Below the pieces are notes generated by a model, which was given only the letters and a program-made list of their open reading frames with translations, was not told the DNA's origin and searched no databases. Below, in pieces: positions 29,201 through 37,913 of a stretch of DNA of 38,186 nucleotides. The DNA comes from a virus. The stretch is taken from the IMG/VR virus record IMGVR_UViG_3300031973_001602, positions 1 through 38,186 of that record. One strand, given 5' to 3'. A program made the position numbers and the translations under genes. The number at the start of each line of letters is the position of its first letter. Positions within the stretch are counted from its first letter, which is position 1.

Positions 29201-32200
29201 GGCAATCCAAGACCAGCGCAAGTAAAGAAATCTTCTATTCTAGACTTGTTGTTTAGCTGAATTTTAATCTCGGGATATTTTGATATTTCTTCTTCTCCAA
29301 CTTTGAGAATAGAATCGGTTATGCTGTTTCCAAGTAGACCCAAGACCTCTCCAGAACTAAGCCTGTTAGATATCGAAGTCATCATTGTTAATACCATATC
29401 TCCCGTAACATTCTCCCCATCTATCAATATTCCGCACTCAGAGAAGTAATCCTCTAGGGGTGGGAGATTTAAGTCAGGATTACTAAATATTTCTCCCAAA
29501 TCTTGACCGCCATAATCTTTTACTTGCTTTTGACCTTCTGGGCAAGTGATTTCGGGACATTGCAGGAGTAAGTCCAAAAGCGCCTTGACCAATTCCAGTA
29601 ACAATTGTGCTAAAATAAATTCTAACGCTGCCAATAGAGCATTCAAAAGTTCGTCTAATATATTTGTTGTCGGTAATCTCAAAAAGAAATCTGGTATTTC
29701 CATACAAAAAGAGCATATCAAATCTGAGGCTTCTAGTTCTTTTGGATCAGTATTTATATCCGCCTTTGGACCCTTTGATTGATTTTTGATCTCCGACTTA
29801 TTTTCACCAGAAAGGGCTGATTGTGCTGGATTTGGGCTTATGTTTGCTCCCACAGACCCCGCATTAGCATCTATCTCCAAGTTTGGTACTGTTATTGTAT
29901 CAATCCCGATTTGATCAAGAAAACATTTGCAAATCTTTGCGTATAAAGTTGCTGGATCAATATAATCCAAAACGTATTCTTGAAGGTCATCGAGGTCAAT
30001 TACTTTATTTTTAATATCTTCTATAGCTGGTGCTGATGCTAACCAATCTCCGACATATTCTTTAATATTTTCTCCGTCGAAAGCCTCTCCAAAAGCAGTG
30101 ATGGCGTCGATATTTTCAAAAGTAAACCTTTCGTCATTGACCTCAAAGGTGCCTTTAAATAATGTGTCTCCAACTCCAGAAGGAGGCTTTGGGCACGGGG
30201 GGAAATATTTATTTAAACTAAATTGAAACGACCCTAAATCAAATCGCGGATCTAATTGTAATTGCTTATCCAACGCTGAAGCGATTGGACCCAAAACATC
30301 TTCCCACCTAGGAAGAACAAAGTTTAAAGGCTCACAAGGTGTTGAGGGATATCCGTTTGAATCAAGCTCCTTTTCTACGATTGAGGGCTTTGGGTTGACA
30401 AAGTATTTTTTAATGGCATCTTGCCACTTTAACATAGGGTTTCTTATCAGCCTGTGGTTATAAAACAAACTCATCGTGTTTGTATTGTTGAGCGGCAATG
30501 TGTTTTTAAAATGTTCCAATCCTATATTCAATAATTCAAACTTTTTCTTATCATGATGTTTGTATGCTATATAGACTAGTTTATAATCCTCATTCATACC
30601 AACTTCTATTATGTTATCAAGACCAGACCCAAGAACAATATTATTAATGGATAAATATTTCTTTATAAGCGTCGGAATAAATTCAAGACGCTTCATTTCT
30701 TGCATCAAATCAACACCAACTAGTCTATATTTTGACGCGAATATTTCTAGATACATCCTGTTGAGACCAAACAATGCTTGATTAATGTGGCTTGCATAAT
30801 ACTGTTCGTTTAGAGTTATTTGATAAATTGATTGATCTCTCAGCGTTTTTAAACTTTTTTCGACAGTCTGAAAAGCATTTAAATATATTCCTCCGACTTT
30901 TACTAAAAACTTAATACTCGAACCCGGTCGCAAATCTAAGTGATAATCTTCAACAGAGGTTACAAGATAGGCGTCTGCCATATTGTCTATATCTTTTTCA
31001 TTATAAGACTTCCCATAAAAATCAAAAAGATTTTTTATGCCTATCTTCTCTGCTACTTTCTTCTTTTCTTCCAAATCAGAATCGTCTACTACGCAGCTTT
31101 CTCCAGTCAGTTCAACTGATATCCAATACTCTCCGTCTTCCAAATGATAGTATGGCTCTTCTAATTTCCACCAAGTCGGAGCCAATGCTCTTGACATATC
31201 AGACATGGGCTTTATGATGATTTTTGCTAAATCCAATACAGTTGGCGGATTATCATATATTCCCTTTCCGCCAGATTTATATGGAGTTGAGAAGAATAGC
31301 CCCTTCTCAACTGGTTCGAGGTGCTTGGGGTGTATAAATCCAATTTCTCTATCCATCTCCCCCGCTTCGGGATCAATTATTTGTATTCTATTCCACTTGC
31401 CCTCGCCGTTTACCCACTCTTTTAGCACTTTTACAGTTGTAAAATTGTCAATATATCCCAGAATTCTACTTCCGGATCCCGGCTTTGTATATATTGCTAC
31501 TTCTTTTGGCAAACCCTTATCCCATATGTAACTGCTTACTGGGGCATTTACCTTTGGAACGTTCTCTATATCTGAATATAATGTCTTTGATTGCTCTATT
31601 TTTTCACTAATTTTCCCCATAGCCTTTAATGCTGCTTGGGCTGCCTCATATGATATATTGTCCACTACCTGTATTGTTGGAAACACGCCAAAATCAAAAC
31701 TTAAACCAGCAGATTCAGATCCGTACAAGCTGTTCTCAAAGCTTTGATATGCCTTCGATAAGGAGTCTGAATATAGGTTGGCTCCACCTTGGTACAAAGA
31801 CGCCTCGAATAGTTCTGTCAGGTCCATGCCTATGTCTGTATATTCAGAACTTTCTCCCGCAAGACCAACGATTCCCGCCTTCACAAGATCAATAATCATT
31901 CTATTTTCATCAATTTCCATCTCTACTGCGTAGGAAAGATTAACATGAGGTTTGTCGACATTGTTTCTATAATTTTCGCTAGTGATATCATTGTCTAACT
32001 CATAGTTTAGAGTCATATATGGCTTACAAGAGTCAGAAATGTTGTTTGAAGTCTTGTAAGTCTTAACACCAAATCCATCTGTCGACTTATTAGAGAAATA
32101 CTGCTTCTGGTATACCTCGACTGTGCCAGCCTCGCCCTGCGCGAATCCTGCTCCGGGCTCCCCAATAACAAATTGCTCTTTAGTATAATAAATTCCGAGA

Positions 32201-35200
32201 TCAGTTTCTTCGGAACCAAAGCCTGCGGCTCCTGCATTTGCAGCAGCGGCGAGTGCCGAAGAATGATTGTCAGCGCTGAACGTAAATGTTTGTGAGGACA
32301 GTGGCAGGTTTGGGGGGACCAAGCCATATTGAGCCGCATCCTGTTTCACAGTTGGATATATTCTTAAAGATTGAACCCAGTTGGGCACACATTTCCTCTT
32401 TTGACCAAAAAGTCTCGGGTTTTGTTGTAGATATGAAGACCACTTTTCAAATATTTCAGAAGTGTATTCTGTTGTATCCGCAGGTGCTCCTTGGGGATCT
32501 TGAATTAGTGGTGCCCAACTAATATCATCCAAGTTAGACCAACCCTCATCTCCGCCCCTGCACCAACTCCATATCGGAAATTCAAGCAATGAGAATCTGT
32601 TAACAAAGATGGGAACATTTGTTCCTTTATACACACTATCAATATTATTTTTGTTGTAATCTATGGCATTTTGTACTTTTTGCTTCTTTTCATTAATCGA
32701 ATATGCATTGTCTTGCACACTCACAACATCAGATCCTTGGTAGTCGCTTGCGGGTCCGTATTGAGCAAAGTATTCATTTGCAATGTCATCCCAGCCTTGG
32801 GCGTTGTCGACAATATAATTAACAACTGGGTACCTCGGAGTACCTGCAAAGTATTTTTGATAGTGTGAATAAGAATCACTTAGCCCGGATTCAGGAAGAT
32901 ATTCTTTTTCAAACAACAATGGATGCATATCATCATAGTTGCTTTGCTTGAAGCTTGTAGCGCTTCCGTCCAATGTTGCAATGGTGTCGTCATCACCCGA
33001 GCCAGAATCTGCAAGATAATTGATTTTTAAATCAAATCCAACACTAATTTCGAAATTCATTTGTTTGGATTTATTCCACACGGGGGAAATTCCCTCTAAC
33101 AAATCGGGGATCCAATTTTGCCCAGAAAAACCCATTCCATTAGGTTTCGTTGCAAAATGATATGATAACCACAAATCAGATAAAGCTTTAGTTATAGCTA
33201 TGGGGGGCAGATCTTTTTCAAGCATTTTTGCAATAGTTTGCCGACCAGTGCCATAACTTGGAAGCGAATTGACCATGCTAGCGATTGTTCTTGGGTTTCT
33301 AGGTAGTAGCGCAAATCCACCGGCACTCACAGCATAATAGTCCCCAAAGCCACTTTTTGGCTGATAACTTCCATCTTTTTGCCAATATTTTGTATCGTCT
33401 CCACCAATCCAGTCGTTGTTCCAAAGTCCGAATTTTGTTGAAAAATCTATATTCTTTTGGGGTATCATCGGTATCCATTTTTCAGAAATTCCAACCTTTC
33501 CGGGTGCAATATCCTGAAACTTACTGGCTTCCGGTGCTCCTATTTTTTCATAATTTACATTTTCAATCACAGTGTCTGGTGATACTGGAGAAGGGATGGA
33601 TTTTCTTGGATCCCTAGCTAAAACTGGAGCGTTTATCCACTTTCTTCCGACTTGAAATTCAAAAAAACTACCGGACATAACCCTTTGTGTCTGAAGCTCA
33701 TTGCAACCAAAGTCTTCCTCAGAATATGGTAAGTAAAAAGGTTTCTCAAGTTTCATTGATGTATATCTTTCTGTTTTACTATTCGGCTCCTTTGTTGCTG
33801 GCTTAGGTCCAGCAAATCTGGGATTTTGAGGAACTACTTGGGTAATGTATTCCAAAACTTTTGGAAGTATAAAATTTAAGGTATAATGAGGATTATCTAA
33901 ATAAAGTTGCTTCTTATCATCAGGGACTCCTGCTGGTATTAGTTTATACATCGATACTAAGTTGGATGTTTTAAAATTGGCTTTATATGACTTATTGTTT
34001 AACTCTTTGGCTTCTATAAAGTTACCTTCTAATGCCGCCAAGTCAATAGAATTATAATACCATTTTGTAGTTGCAAATCCCGCTTCCGAACCCATCGAAG
34101 CATGAAGTGGGCTGGTTGTCATGGCTGTTTTCATACTAGGAAACCAAAGACGAGCTTGTGTTGGGGTAATCGGCTGGAATGGGTTATCGAATTGTTTGTT
34201 TGCGTTTGAAGAAAGCTTGTTAATATGCCCTTCCAATTCTCCTTCTAGCTGTGCTATACCAGCAGAAGCATTTCCGTCGACATTGTTTTTAATTGTAAGG
34301 TAATTTGTATCCGGACATTTTCCACTTTCATAATCTTTATATTCTTCATTTGAATAGCTTTTGGCTTTCGGAGTGCCAGAGACACCAGAGGCTCCCGGTT
34401 TTTGCGCTGTTGGATTGTTAAGACTGGGGCTTTTACTTCCATCTAGATTTGCCTCTCCGGGGAAACCTCTAATTTCAAAAATATGAGAATTTGTGTAATA
34501 TTTATTAAATTCATCATCCTTAACAAAGGCAGTATCACTTGTCCTTGAGGCACCCAACATATGATAAAATCTCGAAACAAGATCATCGTTTTGATTTTCT
34601 ACAGAAAACTTTGGAGAAAGTTGTCTGCCCATTTGAACGGGATCTGCGCCAGCTAATCCGGTCATACCTCCGTTCTTTTCGACTATTGTAAATAAGCCCC
34701 CTACAGATCCCGCTTGCATACTTAGGTTTTCAAAAGGCACTGCACTGTCTGGATTGGCGGACCCAAAATTTGGCATTCTACCAAAACCCCACGATTTTTT
34801 TATATCATTATCGTAATTTTGATCGATTCTTCTATTGACATTTCCAACAGGGTATCCAAAATAATTGTAGGCAATTGCTTGTGTTAACGCCTTTCCGACC
34901 AAGGACTCTAAAACAAAATTGGCGAATTTATTTCTATCCCATTCACAGTATATTGACTGGAATGATACAGCATCATCTGTTCCATCATTAACTTGAATTG
35001 GCTGCTCTTGACCATACCTGTAGGCAAAAAACTCTTCGGGGGTGCTAAATCCGTATTTATTATTCAAGGGGTTAAACGGGCTGCTAATCGTGTTATTTCC
35101 GGCTGTGGTTACCGTGGTGGTACTTAAGTATTGGGGATCTCCCTCAGATATTTGTACACCGTCAATCTCAATTTGCCTCGATGTTGCTCCAGTATCTGGT

Positions 35201-35325
35201 ATTGATAAACCGGCATAATACTGTGCGCCATCATTTGAGAATAATGGTAGATTTATGGAAGCGACTGCTTTAACAAGTGCATTCGTTTTTGGCTTGACTT
35301 TAAAATAAAATTCGTTTGATGACAT
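26221..35325 (-). CDS. Giant baseplate/hub-associated structural protein with SH3-like domain and Cys-rich hydrophobic region
   Basis: This 3034-residue protein has no overall family that I recognise. The N-terminal half is mixed and aromatic-rich. Residues about 1270-1340 look like a bacterial SH3 domain: VAIYTKPGSGSRILGYIDNF, then VKVLKEW, GKWNRIQI and a closing IGFIHPKHLEPV. Such domains often bind peptidoglycan. From about 1710 to 2125 there are 12 cysteines, including C1871/C1874 (CSFC) and C1923/C1928 (CPEITC), which bracket a leucine-rich helix at about 1888-1922. The last third is helical in parts (near ISSLIQIFVGEMYIRGLIPL). It lies between the spike-like gene and gp25, so a hub or inner baseplate position is plausible. 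The ATG follows the preceding stop by 12 bases and has only a weak GAGCG ribosome site. The function is inferred. Confidence 0.85.
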   Translation of the reverse strand: MSSNEFYFKVKPKTNALVKAVASINLPLFSNDGAQYYAGLSIPDTGATSRQIEIDGVQISEGDPQYLSTTTVTTAGNNTISSPFNPLNNKYGFSTPEEFFAYRYGQEQPIQVNDGTDDAVSFQSIYCEWDRNKFANFVLESLVGKALTQAIAYNYFGYPVGNVNRRIDQNYDNDIKKSWGFGRMPNFGSANPDSAVPFENLSMQAGSVGGLFTIVEKNGGMTGLAGADPVQMGRQLSPKFSVENQNDDLVSRFYHMLGASRTSDTAFVKDDEFNKYYTNSHIFEIRGFPGEANLDGSKSPSLNNPTAQKPGASGVSGTPKAKSYSNEEYKDYESGKCPDTNYLTIKNNVDGNASAGIAQLEGELEGHINKLSSNANKQFDNPFQPITPTQARLWFPSMKTAMTTSPLHASMGSEAGFATTKWYYNSIDLAALEGNFIEAKELNNKSYKANFKTSNLVSMYKLIPAGVPDDKKQLYLDNPHYTLNFILPKVLEYITQVVPQNPRFAGPKPATKEPNSKTERYTSMKLEKPFYLPYSEEDFGCNELQTQRVMSGSFFEFQVGRKWINAPVLARDPRKSIPSPVSPDTVIENVNYEKIGAPEASKFQDIAPGKVGISEKWIPMIPQKNIDFSTKFGLWNNDWIGGDDTKYWQKDGSYQPKSGFGDYYAVSAGGFALLPRNPRTIASMVNSLPSYGTGRQTIAKMLEKDLPPIAITKALSDLWLSYHFATKPNGMGFSGQNWIPDLLEGISPVWNKSKQMNFEISVGFDLKINYLADSGSGDDDTIATLDGSATSFKQSNYDDMHPLLFEKEYLPESGLSDSYSHYQKYFAGTPRYPVVNYIVDNAQGWDDIANEYFAQYGPASDYQGSDVVSVQDNAYSINEKKQKVQNAIDYNKNNIDSVYKGTNVPIFVNRFSLLEFPIWSWCRGGDEGWSNLDDISWAPLIQDPQGAPADTTEYTSEIFEKWSSYLQQNPRLFGQKRKCVPNWVQSLRIYPTVKQDAAQYGLVPPNLPLSSQTFTFSADNHSSALAAAANAGAAGFGSEETDLGIYYTKEQFVIGEPGAGFAQGEAGTVEVYQKQYFSNKSTDGFGVKTYKTSNNISDSCKPYMTLNYELDNDITSENYRNNVDKPHVNLSYAVEMEIDENRMIIDLVKAGIVGLAGESSEYTDIGMDLTELFEASLYQGGANLYSDSLSKAYQSFENSLYGSESAGLSFDFGVFPTIQVVDNISYEAAQAALKAMGKISEKIEQSKTLYSDIENVPKVNAPVSSYIWDKGLPKEVAIYTKPGSGSRILGYIDNFTTVKVLKEWVNGEGKWNRIQIIDPEAGEMDREIGFIHPKHLEPVEKGLFFSTPYKSGGKGIYDNPPTVLDLAKIIIKPMSDMSRALAPTWWKLEEPYYHLEDGEYWISVELTGESCVVDDSDLEEKKKVAEKIGIKNLFDFYGKSYNEKDIDNMADAYLVTSVEDYHLDLRPGSSIKFLVKVGGIYLNAFQTVEKSLKTLRDQSIYQITLNEQYYASHINQALFGLNRMYLEIFASKYRLVGVDLMQEMKRLEFIPTLIKKYLSINNIVLGSGLDNIIEVGMNEDYKLVYIAYKHHDKKKFELLNIGLEHFKNTLPLNNTNTMSLFYNHRLIRNPMLKWQDAIKKYFVNPKPSIVEKELDSNGYPSTPCEPLNFVLPRWEDVLGPIASALDKQLQLDPRFDLGSFQFSLNKYFPPCPKPPSGVGDTLFKGTFEVNDERFTFENIDAITAFGEAFDGENIKEYVGDWLASAPAIEDIKNKVIDLDDLQEYVLDYIDPATLYAKICKCFLDQIGIDTITVPNLEIDANAGSVGANISPNPAQSALSGENKSEIKNQSKGPKADINTDPKELEASDLICSFCMEIPDFFLRLPTTNILDELLNALLAALEFILAQLLLELVKALLDLLLQCPEITCPEGQKQVKDYGGQDLGEIFSNPDLNLPPLEDYFSECGILIDGENVTGDMVLTMMTSISNRLSSGEVLGLLGNSITDSILKVGEEEISKYPEIKIQLNNKSRIEDFFTCAGLGLPRKVLADIENDIIDKYENPELCSNLLADAKAQLAERCGVSDLFDASAQRALNFDLDKYRALADAIRKNQDMSNQLPSIFGDCVGNQGVLSGLPNPTMDHVIEQTVQQMVTPIKAAMNRDLINLQQNVLVSKNPVTDSLLDSSLPIALTNLLSNSDIDRKDLLYPAKWSAGGTNAGFTQGSSFSLKSRGVAIKATDKDGKEVLGIDDMLQTLEQNIQINKSTEESAASIKIKVDEKADIILEMLPPSKDEDGNLLYENNLVTKVKVANLFGAKDNKQTIDLTLLDENTKKIPMLLLDHLNQYPLNKNLSAPPQAQYFSELILKNIQSGNFKLNDKTIDGFKSIFQNDIYWSIWSSVMDTLAESISNAELLQEFELDPTDDILGGFNPLYIIPGLGLQFAFLELAALAAGLDGITDDLIESFYNGTYLRKQMTRLNLASSANEKKQLIDFEVVEKLVQENYDFSRFYDPNSDELGMPHYAILQGLISSLIQIFVGEMYIRGLIPLSKLPTDIVLQDDAIVELTYRNMIDYITNGPSLFEKNVSEVIEGLFKACNGASIPFVADDLEDPERGIPGIAKSQTVFGETDYRIESWKDGLRYLIKENLANPIPYIQNKLNSFTLKGSGVGIEKLNPLASVSYPLMLQVYDEPFVDGVENVSIASPNRIDLFKNGKFFFQYYYELIDWEEGDDNYIESLVNRDKRLKGILSEDNFIELISLMCGIPSLYPSNTPPVEPLLSMDGDGTVDTNNIQIELQDLFKEINFGIRWCYGAVQTDALDENGEPLIKDQVEPVKKMFDEFKDLLDINGLNIISSAKLKTGPHQEPEVNDYIDFVKETKSLMLIENKNVHYSDTVQSGDDNLTDPIFSLILPLFDQKVKINGPSSFNGGWKFLSDRSDEINYVADQFSVFTKTPYGKQVVQDIVENIASNPAYEGILSYSFPVPKMCSLVVLHSVLVASRSEPFRKAFNPTKNTIRALISQVCLLKGKQQYKNSFTDPY

Positions 35326-35337
35326 AGTTTTTACGCT

Positions 35338-36336
35338 CTAGTTTGTATTGTTTTTCTTACTTAGAATTGATCTAGATCCGGTTCCTTTTAAATATCCAAA
35401 TTGCTCCAACTTAGTATTGATTGCCAAAGTGATTTCATTTGGGAATTTTATAATCAAGTCTTGTATTGATTTTATAGCTGTCCCTATCATAACTTCTGGT
35501 GACGGTCCCGTAACACCCGTCAGGGGATCAATATGTATATGGTTCTGGACAATAGTCTCTAGTGTTTGAGTAGCAATACTGACTTGATGCAAGTGATTCG
35601 CAATCCTCTCTATATCGTTAAGCATGTGACCAAGGAGTTCTTTTAAATTTTTGCCTTTTACTAAAGGCTGCAAATCAGAATCATCATTTCCCGCAATCAG
35701 GTCAATGCCACCGATAACATCTACCTTTCCTTTTTGTGAATTCTCATCGTCAGTTCTTGTAACAATTTTTATATTCTCTCTTGCTACAATCCTAACAAGG
35801 TCTGCTTTCATTCCGATGGCAGACCTTGGCTTTGGGCTTAATTGTTTACCCGGACAAATACCAAAATTAAAATCAATATTTGTTTTTTGGCTTATATATA
35901 TTCTTGCTGCGTCTGTTAAAAAATCATTATCGACTTGCAAAAGCTCTTCAGGAACTTTTCCATTGTTATATAATCCATCTATAATTAATTTGTCAGTTTT
36001 CTCGTCAGTGCAATCTGTTGTTGTTGATTTTGCTTCTTTTGATCCTCTCCCAACAACAATGTCTATCGCCCCAGCATGAGAGTCTCCAGACCCACCATAC
36101 CCTGTGGCGATTGATCCGGGGCGGTCTCTCCCAAGTGTAATCCAAGTATTATTTTCACCATTAATCACTTTCTCGCAAGGAGCTTTCACAAAATTTGGGA
36201 TTGGTTCAATCTTTTTACCATTTCCGTATCCTGCATACTTTAACCTATCGACTTGCGTTAAGCCATCGAGCTTTTCTTTCAATTTATCCGATAAACAAGA
36301 TATATTACTTCTTGGTTGTGATCTTTTGCTAGCCAT
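35338..36336 (-). CDS. Central spike-like baseplate protein with HxH motifs
   Basis: This 332-residue protein has a beta-rich stretch GDSHAGAIDIVVGRGSK (84-100) and another from SAIGMKADLVRIVARENIKI (172-191) to VDVIGGIDLIAGN (205-217). The latter is typical of the gp5/gpV-like spike region of baseplates, as I remember it. A helix (LKELLGHMLNDIERIANHLHQ) leads to NHIHIDPLTGVTGPSPE, where His266 and His268 form an HxH. In P2 gpV and phage phi92 gp138, an HxH at the spike tip binds iron; here the motif is followed by 64 more residues, so equivalence is uncertain. It starts in a TAATG overlap with the upstream M15 gene. It may be the spike part that T4 carries on the same chain as its lysozyme. 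The role is a reasonable inference. Confidence 0.7.
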   Translation of the reverse strand: MASKRSQPRSNISCLSDKLKEKLDGLTQVDRLKYAGYGNGKKIEPIPNFVKAPCEKVINGENNTWITLGRDRPGSIATGYGGSGDSHAGAIDIVVGRGSKEAKSTTTDCTDEKTDKLIIDGLYNNGKVPEELLQVDNDFLTDAARIYISQKTNIDFNFGICPGKQLSPKPRSAIGMKADLVRIVARENIKIVTRTDDENSQKGKVDVIGGIDLIAGNDDSDLQPLVKGKNLKELLGHMLNDIERIANHLHQVSIATQTLETIVQNHIHIDPLTGVTGPSPEVMIGTAIKSIQDLIIKFPNEITLAINTKLEQFGYLKGTGSRSILSKKNNTN

Positions 36337-37913
36337 TACGCCCCTATTCCTCTCGGTAATCTAAAAGTTTCTGCTCCGGGTTTCCAAGTTCTTAATCCAG
36401 CAAAAGACGAATCAGAAGTCTTTGCTCCAGTTGTTTTTACTTTTTCATCAACCCATATTGCATATGGAAATTGTTCCCCTGCCAGCCAATCATAGTCTGG
36501 TCCGGAGAAAGTGTTAACCGAAAAAGCATCCATGGCATCGAGCATGGAAGGTTCACTAGAGACAATCTTTAAGGGCTCTAGTTCTCCATACTTTGGATTT
36601 CCAGCAAACTCTTCTCCTGTTTTCCAAGCCTCTCTTGGCACTTGAACTTCCCAGTGCCAAGTTTCGCCATTGTATATATAAAGTCCAAATAGCCAAGCAT
36701 ATTTTACTAAAAATATAAAAGCTGGTGTTTTTGCTTGCGCTGACATTGTTTTTGATACTGCGCGAAGTCCGTTGTTTGAGAAGTCTATCGCCAATCCCGT
36801 TTCATGGGGGCTAGCAAAAGCCCTTAACACAGAAGCTTGGCGGCAGTTATAGCCCCTATCGGTATAAGCAGCAACAACTTTACTACACCACTTTCTAAAC
36901 CCAGCATCATCTAAAGAATATGCCTTCTTATCCCTAAATCCATTGCTAACATTCAAGGTGGATGTTATTGATTCGATTCCGTTTCCGCTTCCTTTTGGAA
37001 CAGTTTTTCCAATTAACTTTTCTTTTTGAACATACCTTCTCCACAAGTCGTTCAAAGCCTCAAGCCTAACTGCCAGAAGGGGATGACCTTTTGCTCCTCC
37101 CGGAAGGGGAACAAGCGCTGGACCTTCTCTTTTGCAATTTCCATAAGCAAATCTACGAACTCTATTCTCTCTCAACTTCCTTAAGTTTGATTTTTTGAAA
37201 ACATATCCGGGGGGAGCGATGGGTTGGGCAGCAGACAAAGTTACCACTGTTAAGTCCGAAGAATAATCTGTTGTCTGAACATTATTGAACTCGCTGTCAC
37301 CTGTTGTTGTGCCTCCGGATGCATATAAATCTGAGGCGCTTTCCTGTTGTTTTCCGCTTCTTGGGAGTGATGACCCATTATTATTGACAAGCCCATAATA
37401 TACTGCCCCCGTTAAATTTGCTCTATTTTGAAAATCAACCCACACCAATGACCCCGGCTCTGGTGTTACGTTAGATAGTTCTTCGTTTTCAGCCAAAAAA
37501 ACAGGATACATATTAATAATATCGTGGTCGGGATCCTCTAGGGAAACATCTGGTAGGGATTTCGGCACAGGCAAGTATCCGTGTACTTCTGGTATTCTGA
37601 CTCTTATTTGTAATAAATTTGGTGCTTCATTGCTGTCATTTTTGTTTACTACCTGAGTTGTTAAGGAGGACCAAGAATTTAAATCTAAAAATCCGTCTTT
37701 GGTTGACCCGTCGACCCTTAAAACTATTCCAATAAATCTTCCAGCTCTCTGTAGTATAGTATCAGAATAAAAATTGACAGTTGCGTTTTTTACCGCTTCC
37801 AACGAAGTGGTGGTGGCAGCATCAAAATACTTGCCACTCATAGTATCAGAGAGGGGATTCAAGACCCCAAATCCAACATTCAACATATTTTCTTCTAAGT
37901 ATTTTTTAGCCAT
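36336..37913 (-). CDS. Cell-puncturing protein: gp5-like OB fold plus M15 (VanY/VanX-type) metallopeptidase
   Basis: This 525-residue protein has two parts. Residues about 55-180 look like the OB fold of baseplate hub gp5/gpV: GRFIGIVLRVDG, LQIRVRIPEVHGYLP, PVFLAENEELS, PGSLVWVDF and GAVYYGLV in order. Residues about 320-440 hold an M15 peptidase site: GFR at 325-327, SPHETGLAIDF with His370 and Asp377, and GETWHWEV with Glu417 and His420. The seven-residue H-to-D spacing and three-residue E-to-H spacing equal those of VanX (His116, Asp123, Glu181, His184). It should bind zinc and cut peptide cross-links or D-Ala termini of peptidoglycan, opening the wall for the tail tube. T4 gp5 uses lysozyme at this step. 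The start overlaps the upstream stop by eight bases; AAAGGA precedes the ATG. The M15 call is strong; the OB fold is likely. Confidence 0.88.
   Translation of the reverse strand: MAKKYLEENMLNVGFGVLNPLSDTMSGKYFDAATTTSLEAVKNATVNFYSDTILQRAGRFIGIVLRVDGSTKDGFLDLNSWSSLTTQVVNKNDSNEAPNLLQIRVRIPEVHGYLPVPKSLPDVSLEDPDHDIINMYPVFLAENEELSNVTPEPGSLVWVDFQNRANLTGAVYYGLVNNNGSSLPRSGKQQESASDLYASGGTTTGDSEFNNVQTTDYSSDLTVVTLSAAQPIAPPGYVFKKSNLRKLRENRVRRFAYGNCKREGPALVPLPGGAKGHPLLAVRLEALNDLWRRYVQKEKLIGKTVPKGSGNGIESITSTLNVSNGFRDKKAYSLDDAGFRKWCSKVVAAYTDRGYNCRQASVLRAFASPHETGLAIDFSNNGLRAVSKTMSAQAKTPAFIFLVKYAWLFGLYIYNGETWHWEVQVPREAWKTGEEFAGNPKYGELEPLKIVSSEPSMLDAMDAFSVNTFSGPDYDWLAGEQFPYAIWVDEKVKTTGAKTSDSSFAGLRTWKPGAETFRLPRGIGA

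Noticed and set aside
35651-36079. 142-codon plus-strand open frame
   Set aside because: It is antisense to the spike-like protein gene, which has recognisable spike-type segments in the same region.
2699-37913. The block as a bacterial tailocin or contractile injection system instead of a phage
   Set aside because: The adjoining RuvC-like nuclease and the scale of the tail proteins fit a phage genome better. No bacterial housekeeping genes, lysis cassette or regulators of the tailocin type are visible, though the missing capsid genes mean it cannot be fully excluded from this window.
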